In this document: positions 39,276 through 50,294 of the stretch, in pieces
How the letters are laid out: each line of letters opens with the position of its first letter
Position numbering within the stretch: the first letter of the stretch is position 1
Source: Lethocerus indicus
Lineage: Eukaryota > Arthropoda > Insecta > Hemiptera > Belostomatidae
NCBI GenBank assembly: GCA_019843655.1
Contig: JACDQD010000102.1
Span: forward strand, 6,333,501-6,397,500
Direction: 5' to 3'
DNA length: 64,000 bases
The notes under the pieces: generated by a model
What the model saw: only the letters and a program-made list of their open reading frames with translations
Databases searched by the model: none
Told to the model about the DNA's origin: nothing
Made by a program: the position numbers and the translations under genes

Positions 39276-41292
39276 TTACTTTAAAAATTACTTTACTCTT
39301 ATTTTATTATTCGTGTTACAGGAGATAACAATAGATAAAACGAAATAAATGTTGAATAGAAAATTAAAATTACATAAAGCGGAATAATCGTAATGAGCAT
39401 ATATAAATATAGCAAACATAATTTTTAGGGAAACAATTTTTCACTGCTCATAACCTATATTATCAAATGTACTATATAGTACATCGAATGTACTTCTCGA
39501 TATATTCATAAGACATTTAGGATTATTCTAATGAACAAGTCCTATTTACTAAGAAGCCTACTAACGTTGCGCAACAAAGATTTTTCCTATTCAGCCCGAG
39601 GAAAACAATATGTCTGCATATCGGGTTCGTAAAAATTTTATTTTATGCGACATTTAAAGGTACAGGACTATTGGTAATAAGTACGTTCCGAATCGTTATT
39701 CTCTAGTTACGTTGGTTATGGAGAGAGAGAGTGAGAGGGGGGCCAATGTCGCAGTAGTCAAAGTCTGAGAGTTCTCACGGGCGGCAATCTGTCGTGTCAC
39801 TTGCAGGGCGGCGGCGCCGTGAGGCGGGCTGGCGGTGGGTGGGTTAACTGTTAACTTGTAAGTTGTTAATTATACTCGTCAAGAACACTTGACACTTCTC
39901 TCTGGCTCATTCCCCCGTCGTCTGTGCTTCCCTCCCCCCCTGAGTCTACTCGGCATGCAGTTAGCGGCTGCGGCTGTGCGGTATATCGCAGCTATTAGGC
40001 CGACCTCGCCACCCCCAAAGTGGGGACACTGGCACACTACCCCGGCTAAAGTTTCCGGATTAATCTCCATTCATCACCCGACCAATAGGCGTATACCTCT
40101 CTTTTCTTACCCGTTACACTATTGTACAACCCTGTGTGCTCTTGCTAGAGACAACCAAGACAAATATCTTTCATTTTTAAGTTAAGGAATATCTCGAAGA
40201 AGGGTTTAAACACTGAATAATAACTGATGACTAAAGCCAGATATTCCGGGGGCCCCGCTAATACTCTCTTTGACGCCCGCCGACAGAGGTGAATTTCCGC
40301 GTACGTATCCTGGCTACCACTGTACCTTTTGTCCTTTGTCGATACTGTCGCTAACTTATATGTCGCTATATATATATTTATAAACAGCGGCCAGAATCGT
40401 GGGGTCGCTAGACCCAAACACCGTTTCAACTCTGGTGTCCCCTATTGGGTGTCACGTTGGTGGAGAAAGAGTAATAAATTGACGGCTAATTACATTTCTG
40501 ATGTAATAACTATTATTTCCATTTGTATTGCGGAAATGCCACCAATTCCCACGATTTTTGAACGAATCTAAAATTTGACGAAGGACGGCACTTGACGAGA
40601 ACAGTTAAACACGTAACACCGAGCATTGACAGTGCATACGGTCGTTATATAATAATTTACGTAACTCGTGACGCAACTTCCACGAGTCGGGAAAAAGGCG
40701 GCGGGCAGTAATGGACGCCGTCGATTTCGGCCATCAACACCGGCGTCGGCTTCTCATACGGCGCCGAAAACTGAGTCAGATTTACGGCACCGCGCTATTG
40801 GCTAACTTCTGAGAATTAATTAACTTTGGACAAGGCAAGCAGCGGAAGAATCGAGCTCCACGCTTTGTCTATAAATTTATACACGGCGAATATAAATTGG
40901 GTTCATGTCAAAACCTACTACCGCGGACTATCGATATTCCGTCTCGGCTTCAATACAATAAATTTCAGGAATAAAAAACTTCCATTCAATTTGGAAAGCT
41001 TAAATTTATAAGATTAATATCATTCTGTTATCTCATGTTTGGAAACTTTCGTGTTTTAAAATATTTTTAGTAGTTAATTTGAAACTATCTACCTAATCAT
41101 AACTACTTCTACTGTGTCCAAAATTATGCAATTCGATGTCTAGAAAGTAAATTACCTCGTTTATGTAATTAATTAATGGTCGTTGATGCTTTGGTTTGAT
41201 AATTATCAAGTACAAATATACATTTATAATTTTTTATTTATTGTATAAATTTTGCATAATTTTTCCATACCTCCTTATTAATATAGCCAAAG
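39276..41292. other. No gene recognised
   Basis: AT-rich DNA with GC-rich blocks at about 39780-40080 and 40670-40800. A short GA-rich stretch lies at about 39721-39738. A 98-codon plus-strand frame (39889-40185) overlaps a minus-strand frame and is not recognisable. Confidence 0.55.
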
Positions 41293-41304
41293 CATTAGAC
41301 GTTT
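41293..41304. repeat. 12-bp target site duplication, left copy
   Basis: CATTAGACGTTT lies immediately left of the foldback element and recurs exactly at 41629-41640. Confidence 0.85.
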
Positions 41305-41352
41305 GCTGTAGGTTCGTGATGTTTCTGTCTCCTCTCGCTGGTTTGGTCTTTT

Positions 41353-41389
41353 GTTAGACCGGTTTCGGCTGCTCGCCATCTTCAGTAGC
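41353..41389 (-). ncRNA. Hammerhead-like ribozyme core, copy B left arm
   Basis: Read on the minus strand from 41389: GCTA, the conserved box CTGAAGA (fits CUGANGA), T, then GGC-GAGCA-GCC as stem II, the conserved GAAA, CCGG as a minimal self-pairing stem III, TC as the cleavage dinucleotide, then TAAC. GCTA pairs with TAGC in copy C and with one mismatch to TAAC here, forming stem I. All core positions expected for a type I hammerhead are present. Two features weaken it: an unpaired T between CTGAAGA and the GGC of stem II, and the very short stems I to III. Very short stem III hammerheads that may work as dimers are described from Penelope-like elements. Activity is not implied. Confidence 0.6.
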
Positions 41390-41512
41390 GGTGTAAGTAA
41401 CTGTTAGCACTTTGGATGTTTTTTGGGCATTCTCACTGCACTGTCACTTTCACATGTACTGTAGTCAGTCACTGCCCAAAAAACATCCAAAGTGCTAACA
41501 GTGACTAACACC

Positions 41513-41540
41513 GCTACTGAAGATGGCGAACCAGTCTAGC
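41513..41540 (+). ncRNA. Broken hammerhead core, copy B right arm
   Basis: GCTACTGAAGATGGCGA is followed directly by ACCAGTCTAGC. Relative to the left arm, the 3' side of stem II and most of the GAAA box are deleted, and CCGG has become CCAG. The ribozyme fold is lost. Confidence 0.6.
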
Positions 41541-41628
41541 GAAAGACCAAACCAGCGAGAGGAGACAGAAACATTACGAACCTACAGTATTCCAACCCCT
41601 CGCAGACCACAAAACAGGTATATTAAAC

Positions 41629-41640
41629 CATTAGACGTTT
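41629..41640. repeat. 12-bp target site duplication, right copy
   Basis: Exact copy of 41293-41304, placed just outside the tailed end of copy B. Confidence 0.85.
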
Positions 41641-43889
41641 CATTATTATAATATCTAAATATGTTGTTCTTTGTTACAGGTAAGAGTCGTGTGTAAAGAA
41701 GAACGATTTATATCGTATGTACAATCATTTACATTCATTATAAGTTACGCTTAGCTAAATTTAAGTAAAAAGTTCATTCGAATTATTTAATCGATACACT
41801 TTTCACGATTTTATCAAGTAATATATTCAAGTACTGTAATTCACTTCATTTACTTTTATTGTCTAAAGAAAAACACAAACTTTTCTTTGTTCAGCGTTTT
41901 TACACTCGAATACACGTTAAAGAGTACCTCACAACGGAGGTACTGCACTTTCTTTTTGTGAAAACGGTCGATGCTGTGGAACGTTAAGCTTACGCCCAAA
42001 TTCCGAAGCCGGGAAAAATTTCAATCCCGTCCTCAGAAATGGGAATTTGTTCTACCGGGAGGGGTGGGGGGTGGAACAATATATTTTCCTCCCATAGCGT
42101 CGCAAAAATGATTCATCTCCCTTCGGTTGACGTGAGCCGTCATCGGAGGGGCGGCCGTATTCCTGTTTCTAATTTGAGCGGGTCCGCAGTGCGCCCGCAA
42201 AAACCTAATTTCGCGTTTATGCATAATATACGAGGGGGCCCCGTCATCGTCCCCTTTCGGCCGGAATCTGACGCATCGTCCACGCCGCTTCCTCCGCCCC
42301 CGCCGCCACAACCACAGTTCTTCCAGGGCCGGGAGAATTGTCCCCTGGAGAACGGAAAAATTATTTTTTCTACCACTCCTCCTTCCGCTCTTCCTTCTTC
42401 TCCTTCCGGTCGGCCCAATTTCAGCGGGCGCATATTTCCCGTCCGCTCTGGGCTGCCTCCCTCCCCCCTTAACGCCAAATGAAGCGCAAATTGGGCTTAA
42501 AGCCGGCGAGGATTTATTTCTTTTTATTCCTCCCCTCCCCGGTCCTTGTCAGCGGTCCGAGTTCATTTAAATAAGGGGCCCCGGGGACCGTAAATTACTG
42601 ATGAAAAAAAGGGAAAAGGAGAGGCGGGTCGCATTTTACCTGGTATCGTGGAACTGATTCAACCCCCCTGTCAGCCCTTCTCCGGCTACCGCTATTGAAA
42701 AATCCCACCGAGGAACAAATCAAAAATTGTCTCTATAGCTCCTAATTTAATTAAAATACTGATAGTTTTGAATACCTATTGCGGTGCCACTAGCAAAAGT
42801 AAAAATGATAGATTACTATTTCCTGGAAATAAAAATTATAATGCAATGACAATAAGCTGATTTTATTAAATTACATATACTCGCAAGAATATTTTTTATT
42901 TCCACCAATTCTTAACTTAATATTCCAGTAATTTTGGTCTTAATCCGCTTAGAATGGACATACATACGTTTATGTATTATCCGAAAGATAAATTCCATTA
43001 TTGCCGCCTACCCTGATCCCATTCAAATTAGAACAACTCGTTACATTCCTCTAAATGAACACATTTTATATAGAGTGGTAAATCGGTACATCGGGGTAAA
43101 TAAAGAGCACCGGCGTTCGTTATTAAAGGCTAACGGCCCCACTCCGTTATTAGGCTGGTATTTGGCACGTGCCGTTGGCATGTAAGCCTGGCTACAGTTT
43201 ATTTTTCCTTTTGAACAGGGCTAATATCGAGTTTATACCATCCTCGGCCCAACAGAAGTCCCTTCGCACAGACCAGTCATTACTTATTTAAGGGCACTTC
43301 ATTACATCGTCTATCCTTTTGTACATGGCGCAATCAACATTGCTTTCGTTGGCTCCCGTGCAAACGACTTGCCTAAGAACAGTGTGGAGGCGGTCATAGT
43401 TAATTGTATTACTAATTCAATTAAAGGAGGTTCTTGAAATAAACTGAATTCGAGGGATCAATAAATCTTTAATAAACCAGCTCACCAAATACGGACATTT
43501 ACGGAATTTTTACTAAGACGCGATAATAGTTATAAACCAATAAAGAGAAAGTCTAGAACTAATTCTTCAAAACAAGGAAACAAAGAAAAAATAAGACAGA
43601 AAATAACCTAATTAGTGAACTGATTAATAGAAAGAAACAATACGATTAATACTCAGATTAAGAATCATATGGAATAAATGACTGGACCCTACATTCCCCG
43701 AAAGAATCATATTTTTAGTTCGAGTTAAACCAAAACGGAACGGAAACAACAATTTGACGCCGTTCAACAATAACGGTAAACGGGAGGAAATCGCAAAAAT
43801 AACCTAGGTATATATAAATAAACCAATAAATACTTGTACTTCCAGGACGCCCATAGCAATCATTATTGGACCGCCCATAGCACGGTCAC
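41641..43889. other. No gene recognised
   Basis: A GC-rich block lies at about 42000-42700. It has a 147-codon plus-strand frame (42039-42482) entirely overlapped by 92- and 112-codon minus-strand frames. Pro-, Gly- and Arg-rich products on both strands indicate composition and not coding. The rest is AT-rich. Confidence 0.55.
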
Positions 43890-43947
43890 GGCGTTACTAA
43901 TACTAACCCGCATAACCAATGCGTCTTGCGGGTCTAGTTTTAGCGCC
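43890..43947. repeat. 58-bp palindromic repeat unit
   Basis: The unit runs from GGCG to GCGCC with nested inverted segments: CTAATACT with AGTTTTAG (one mismatch), and ACCCGCA (43906-43912) with TGCGGGT (43927-43933), leaving a 14-base loop. The order ACTAATACTAACCCGCATAA matches the motif at 18466-18486 and the cores of the two long repeats at 61952 and 63671. It could be a small foldback repeat or part of one. Confidence 0.6.
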
Positions 43948-46900
43948 TTCGTTACATGTATTGTATTGTGTACTACATATTATAAAATGAACTTGTAGGG
44001 ATGTGAACCAGTCATAAAAAATAAAACAAGCCCCAGAAAATTCAGAAGGAAAATTTCACCACTATACTAGTTATAAACAACACCACGGCCCTGATCTATA
44101 TATGAGAGAAGCTTATTAATGCAGCGATGAAAGAGATAGTTAATATGAATCACACAATTACGACTCACTAGACCGTTGAAATATAGTTTGAATATAGATG
44201 TCGTATTCTTATATATCCAATATATTTTGCACTTAGCAACTTTCGTTTAGGGAAAGTATAATACGCCAGCTAACTTCCCTAATTTATGAAATTCTCGTAC
44301 TCGGCGCCCTTTAAATTGCTCTTGTGTTGTTTCTTCTCGTCCCCCTCGTGGTAATTTCCCCTAAGGTGTAGGTGGGGGGGCACGTAGCTTTCAGAGGCCT
44401 CCGCGCTTCATTCTACAAGAGACTGATCAAGATTGATACCCCGGGTGATCGGGATTTACTCGGCGGCATCAATCATTCTCTTCCTTCCGCCGCTGTGGAA
44501 CGAGAGCACCCCCCACGCCCAACACTCCCCCAGGGGCCATCCCCGCCGCAAATTACCTCCAATTACCGGCTCATAAATAAAAAATTAAAGCGAGGGCAGA
44601 AATATTGGATTTCGTGGTATGCTTCCTTAGGAGCAATATTTTTTCGATGATTCAAGTTATACACACCGCACGCTCTTATCGCGTACTACTTAGTACAAAA
44701 TTAAATATTAGGAAATTCGGAAATAAATAAAGTAAATAATGCTTCTAGTATTCATCTGCAGTCATCTACACCTTAGGACCCACATTAAATTTAAAACATA
44801 ATATTGCAGATGAACTTCGAGAAATACGTAATTAGTTAGAAATTTTCAAGTCGGACAAATAAACTATTAATTTTAATAAAGGGGAAAATAGTAATATCGA
44901 CCACCTTCTTCGTCTCTTCTGAGATGGAATTAGCCCAATGTTTTCGGTCAATGGTGTTCTCAGATCAGTACGGATAACGTCAAATAGAATTGATATTCGG
45001 TGGAAGTGTTGGCGCAGTCAAGTGAGGTATCGTCCGTGAGTTATTGACTAGTGGGGGAGGATAGGTTGGAGAGAGTGGCGCCGATGTTTGATTGATTGGG
45101 GCGGAAACAAACAGTGGCGGGTTGAAATCACCCCCCGCCCCCCACCACCCCTTACTTGGTGCATCACGTAGGCCGGGCCCAATATCTTGGCCCGCATCTA
45201 GCAGCAACAATCCGCCCTCTAAAAGCCGCCCGTGAATTGGTCCCGTGTCCCTGTCGGCTCTCCAACAGGGGGGGATTTAGGCCCGCGATACGCTCTCCTG
45301 TCTCGAGATAAAACAATTTCACCCCCCCCCCCTTACACCCACTCCACGCTCCTAATCGACCCTCTCATTTTAAGTACGCGTCCATCTACTTAGGCTTACC
45401 GTATTAAGCCGGGAAAGGACCATTTTAGAAAAATATATAAATCCGAATGGCTCGAAGAAATTGCATCGGGAAAAAGTGGCTTATTTTTTTTAAATCGTCG
45501 AAACTTCACCAAAACTTCTAGCACAATATATAATGTCAGTGCAAATAAAGAAAAATATTTCAAGTTTCACAAATGCTATACATTCCCCTAAGAATATGAA
45601 CCTATGAATAGGATTATTATTAGTTACAAGTATTACTTGAACACAAAGTATTTATTGGTTTGTTCGGCGAAATGTTCTTCCCACCGACTGTAATGTGCGT
45701 GTGAGTGTGAATCATTTTTTATTTTATTTTATGAGCACGCTCATTGGTCTTCGCCCTACGAACAACTACCAAAGTCATTAAGGGAGCGGGCCTTGCAGAG
45801 TGTATCACACTGTACTAGTATAGTGTTCAGTTGGTACTCGTGCGATGCGCTCGATTAATTTGACATGTTGTCTGTCGGTGTTCGGGTATTCTCATCGCGG
45901 GCGGTAGGCTGTGAAAGGGCAGAGCCTGCTTGGGGGACTAATTCGGGTTTCATGACTGCTTGAGTTTGACGCTGCCGCCGAGCCTTTCTGTAATTACGCG
46001 CCCTAGAGCTTCAAATTAGGTCATTTGACTGCATCGTTAGGGAGCGGCACTCGCTAAGAACTAAATTACCCTCCTTCTGGACAAACCTCAAAGACACAGA
46101 CGAACAGTGGGATAGATTCAATCCTAGTTTATAACATTTCATTTCTGTTTTTATGAATCTTATTAACATAAAATGTATCGCGCTTTCTTCTATATAAATT
46201 ATGAGCGTAACAATTTCAATAGATTGAACGTATGAAACTAAATGATTCTTAATAGATACTGATACATAGTGGAACTGTTTGTAATTTTAGTTAAAGTGTC
46301 ATGCGAATAACTATCGTAATTATTGAACCACCAATTATTAAATATCATATCTTTTCTGGACTTCTCTGGAATTAGATCGCTTTTATCTCCCATGGTTTTG
46401 CACAAGGGTATTATATAAGGTGCGGAAACAAAAGATTTTAATTTTATACATTTTAACCTCCTTGTTTAATTAAAGCTTGTAAAGTGCCCGAGTTGAATAC
46501 CAGATAATGGAATTGTATAAACCTGGTAGATTACGGGTCGATGTGAAAAAGCGCCGCATTCAACTGTGTAGTTGAAAAGGTTTAGGAAAACCCAATTAGA
46601 TAAATATTGGATTTAATGTGGAATCGCAATTCCCCTCCCCGCGGTATTTCTTTATTGAGGTGTTGAAAATTGTGCAGTTCGACATTAATTCCCGAATGCC
46701 TGGTCACCCTTCCAATAAAACCCGATCTACCCCCGATATTATGCCTGATATTGCTATGGGACAAAAATGACCCCACAGGGTACTCATCTTCAGTTAAAAT
46801 TCCATTCCTGTCACTGTAATTTAATCATGCTTACTATGCAACGTATTTATTTTCGAAAGCGTCCATCATAAGTGATACGTGAATTCCATAAATATGTAGT

Positions 46901-47855
46901 TTCGGCTTAAACAATATCCAACAGTCACCTTAACTTCTAATGTGGAAATGTTGAAATATTGGGCGCTGTCAGTATAAATCCTCGTGTGTGGTGAAAGCGT
47001 GGGTGTGGGGGTGGCCTGTGACCATTCAAGGGGTCACGTCCGTACTATCGTTGGGTTGGCAGGGCCGATAGATTTTTTTTTTTTATCCGACGCTCATCCA
47101 GCTGGGGGTTTAGCGGGCCAACGGGGGGGATATCGGGCAAAATCCGCCATCTTGAAATCCATCGTACGGTGACTTGGAAGGGCGGGCGGGGTCTATCCCC
47201 TGGGCGGGATATACTTAGAGCGATCCCTGTTCTCCGATTCCGCTTACGTCCCCACTTGAACGCGGGCAACTGTTCTCACGGGCCGAATAGAATTTGATAT
47301 TTGGGTGAGCTAGGGGTGGACTGATATAGCCGCGGTGGAAGGGAACCTCTGAAACACGGAGGGTAGGTCGATATGATACCGATGATTAATATTTGTTGTT
47401 TTGGCCTTGTTTAGCCAATGTGGGTTGCTAGTTCGGTTTCGTTTAATTGCAATCGAGTTCGTTTTCTATTAGCAGTCTGATAAATCGCAAGCGTACATCT
47501 CTTATTGACCTCTAAAGTACGCCGAGAAGCTTATTTAATAACTAACGTTACTATTATCCTAGGATCCGTAATTAACAATATTTCCAACGGATGCGGGGAA
47601 GATTGTTATCGGTGTGGCAGAATTCCTTACTTTGTAAAAGGGACGGGATATCAATTTTATATTTCTCTGAAAACGGGTTATTCCGCGCCGAATAACTTGC
47701 TCTTTGTGAGCGGGGAGAGACGGTTTTCCTTATTGCTCGATATATTAGATACATCGGATACAGGAAAGGGAGATGGGATTCAATAATGTGTTTCTCTAGC
47801 AACAAGGCGCTTTCAAAAGGTCCTTTCTTACGCGGCCAATATTCACGGTAAAGTG
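43948..47855. other. No gene recognised
   Basis: GC-rich blocks at about 44270-44560, 45000-45420, 45890-46080 and 47000-47330; the rest is AT-rich. A run of eleven C lies at 45322-45332. ATGAGC-AC-GCTCAT at 45731-45744 is a small palindrome. No frame is recognisable. Confidence 0.55.
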
Positions 47856-47905
47856 CCCCCTCTCTCTCCTCTCCCTCTCCCTCTCCCTCTCCCTCTCTCC
47901 CTACC
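47856..47905 (-). repeat. Pyrimidine tract with CTCCCT hexamers
   Basis: A pure C and T stretch of about 50 bases on the plus strand. Its middle (about 47872-47898) is built of CTCCCT units. It is a microsatellite capable of triplex formation. Confidence 0.88.
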
Positions 47906-49916
47906 CACACTCCGATGACTCATCACTGGGTCATCCTGGATCCTGGTGCGTTCACGAGTCTCCTTTATTTGGCGGGTCCCTTCCACATCTGCTTGGCTCA
48001 CTGTCGTCCAGAAACGAAGAAATTAGTAACTAACCTGAAGGAAGTTATTCCGACGCCAAGGGACGAGCCCGGAGTTACGGACTGCTTACGGTCAGTTGCC
48101 TCTCTATACCGAGGGGATCTAATTAACACAAATAATCTTAAGTTTGGTGGTTCGTCAATGGAATGGGATCGCCCATGGGCGGACCCAAGTGAAGTTGATA
48201 AGGGAGGATAACAGTATAGACATATAATTATAATTTATTTATTATAATAGTCGGTGGTGCTGAAAAAGATACGCGTAAGTACCCGACAGAATGTAATAAA
48301 TTAACAGAACGCTATTAACGATGTCGAGCAGCTGCAAATTGTCTAGCTTTTATGAAATAAGTGATCCAGAAAATTGCAAGAGCGAAAGTACATACCCCAA
48401 AGAAATGATATCATATATTGCACATATACCGGCTATGTTATGTGCACAATGAAACCACATTATCTGATTAGTTCCTGGTGATCTAACCAAAATTTCCGCT
48501 AGTTCAAGATGCTACAAATGAAATTCGAACTACCAACCCATGTCTCAATGCAGATGGGGAACATTGCGTTCCCCGCCGACAAGTGAAATGCCCCCACCCT
48601 ACAGCAATTTGTCGAATAGCCCTAATAACAGTATTAAGTTCCTCGCCGAAGGGAGGAGTATGGACGTTGGGTTGAGGGGGGAGGGACAAACGGGAAAAAT
48701 TACAAGCAGTGGAGAGGAAGGGGAAGGCGCCCTCCCGGCACGGATCGGACGCCCCGGGCCGAATAAAATTGGCCGGCGAATTTCCATAATTCGGTGCCGG
48801 GAAGGGCCACTTCCGGGCCCATAAATGATAGCGGAAGGGGGGGTCTCACCGAGCGGAGTAGTTGTGTTTGGGATTCCCCTCAGGAGCCGTTGCGACCCTC
48901 CGGACTCGACCTTTAACGGTTCGCACGTCTCTTTTATATGTTTTTTTATCCTCCCAAAGTAATACACGGGAGGAAGGCGCTTCCGAAATGCGTATTAGAA
49001 TTTTTGAAAGGGCCCATTCAACGAGGGTACAGAAAACAACATCGGGTAGCCGCTAGGCGGAGGGGTCAGAACAACTGTTGGCGTCTCCCTAACATATATA
49101 TTAAATACGTGTATATATAGAGAAATCCATTTTATGAATGTTGTCATGTCTCCTACGATGCAGTTATATATACAGTTATGATAATTCTGTAATCTTTATT
49201 CAAACTTTACCTAATTGTTAGTAGAAAACATAACTAAAACATAACTAAAAAGTACTGCATGAATAGTTCTATCCAGACCATCTATAGCGCGCAAGCGTAT
49301 TGTGTTATTGGAATAAGAGCCTGATTGAATTAGTAAGCAATTGAAAATACATTAAATGATAATTTCATGCCTTATGCATTTTCAACTAATGCTGAGAAGC
49401 GAAGAAGGTTGCCATTTATCGCATTCGATATCGTCAAGTACCATTAAATCTCGATCATCTCCCTAGTGATACTTACGAAACTAGATATGGATTTTCTCAT
49501 CTGTCATAAATTACTGAGTGAACATAGTATAAACTGATCGGAGGAGGGTGGCATTAAAATACAAAAAATGGATTGTTCAAATTAAACAGCCTATTTTTAT
49601 TCAAAGCACGCCTGATAAATGTGCCGAGGTGTCTGTTTAATCTTCCCAACGGTATAAAGCCCTTCCGGACGGCGTAAATTCTTTATGAACTGCTTTTTTT
49701 CATGGAGTGGGATTATATTAAATTTTTTAGGGGAGGGGAGAACTGTTTATTTTTGGCTTTATTTATTTTTTATTTGTGCGAAGTTCGATATTCTTACTCT
49801 TTGCACAGGATGCCCGCTTACCGCCCGCCGGTGATTACCTTTGGCACCGTTGAAATTTATAATGCGGGAATTATGAATTTAAGACTCATCACACTCATCG
49901 AAATTTGTTTAGAATC
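47906..49916. other. No gene recognised
   Basis: GC-rich to about 48180 and again at about 48540-49080; otherwise AT-rich. Frames at 47915-48211 (98 codons, plus) and 48599-48967 (122 codons, minus) have no resemblance I can name. Confidence 0.55.
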
Positions 49917-50294
49917 CCTGTTTTGTGGTCTGCGGGTTGGAATACCGTAGATTTCGTGTTTCTGTCTCCTCTCGCTGGTTTAGTCTTTTGCTAGACCGGT
50001 TTTGGCTGCTCGCCATCTTCAGTAGCGGGGTTAGTCACTTTGGAACTTGGGATGATTTTGAACATCCTCACTGCGCTGTTACTGTCACTTGAATTTCACA
50101 ATACCGGTCAATCAGTTTGGTCTATTTCCTGTTTTCCCAGTTTTCCTGTTGATCCAAAATTTATTGAAAAAAGTTTATTTTTTTAAACGAAAAAAGGCGA
50201 AAACGAGAAAAAAGTTTATCTAGTTAATCGGTGCAAGTGCACCCAACTATGTTCAGTTAAGTACATTTCCGCCCCACACTCAGGGGGCGCTAGT
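49917..50294 (+). mobile_element. Foldback Penelope-like element, half copy C
   Basis: The copy starts with the tail (CCTGTTTTGTGGTCTGCGGG, 49917-49936), then the arm (GTAGATTTCG, CTGTCTCCTCTCGCTGG), a hammerhead-like core, the CACTTTGG segment, the AT-rich linker with CCAAAATTTATTG, and one 70-bp unit inverted relative to those in copy A (50220-50293). It ends just after GGGGGCGCTAGT, where copy A would continue into its next unit. It equals the right half of copy A read backwards, but with the tail and ribozyme that copy A lost there. No clear 12-bp flank duplication was found; only TTAGAA is shared by the two flanks. Confidence 0.8.
49990..50026 (-). ncRNA. Hammerhead-like core, disabled, copy C
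   Basis: On the minus strand from 50026: GCTA, CTGAAGA, T, GGC-GAGCA-GCC, AAAA, CCGG, TC, TAGC. Stem I is a perfect four-base match (GCTA with TAGC), better than in copy B. The essential GAAA has become AAAA, which removes a catalytic core G, so this copy should be inactive. Confidence 0.6.

Larger units (their letters stand above)
41305..41628. mobile_element. Foldback Penelope-like element, copy B
   Basis: A 324-bp element with two long inverted arms, 41306-41429 and 41473-41587, and a 43-base loop. The arms are the same sequence as in copies A and C: CTGTCTCCTCTCGCTGG, a hammerhead-like core, then CACTTTGGATG and a run of T before GGGCA. The left end begins directly with CTGTAGG. The right end carries an extra tail of about 40 bp containing CCAACCCCTCGCAGACCAC (41588-41628), not matched on the left. 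Exact 12-bp repeats flank the whole. The right arm has lost bases within the ribozyme core while the left arm keeps it. No protein is encoded. One tail-less end, one tailed end, a target duplication and a hammerhead motif together suggest a Penelope-like origin; a foldback DNA transposon is the alternative, but it would not explain the asymmetric ends. Confidence 0.85.

Noticed and set aside
39115..39348. 77-codon plus-strand frame
   Set aside because: It is the antisense shadow of the Jockey reverse transcriptase remnant.
42039..42482. 147-codon frame in a GC-rich block
   Set aside because: Frames of 92 and 112 codons on the opposite strand overlap it, and none resembles a protein; low stop density explains all three.
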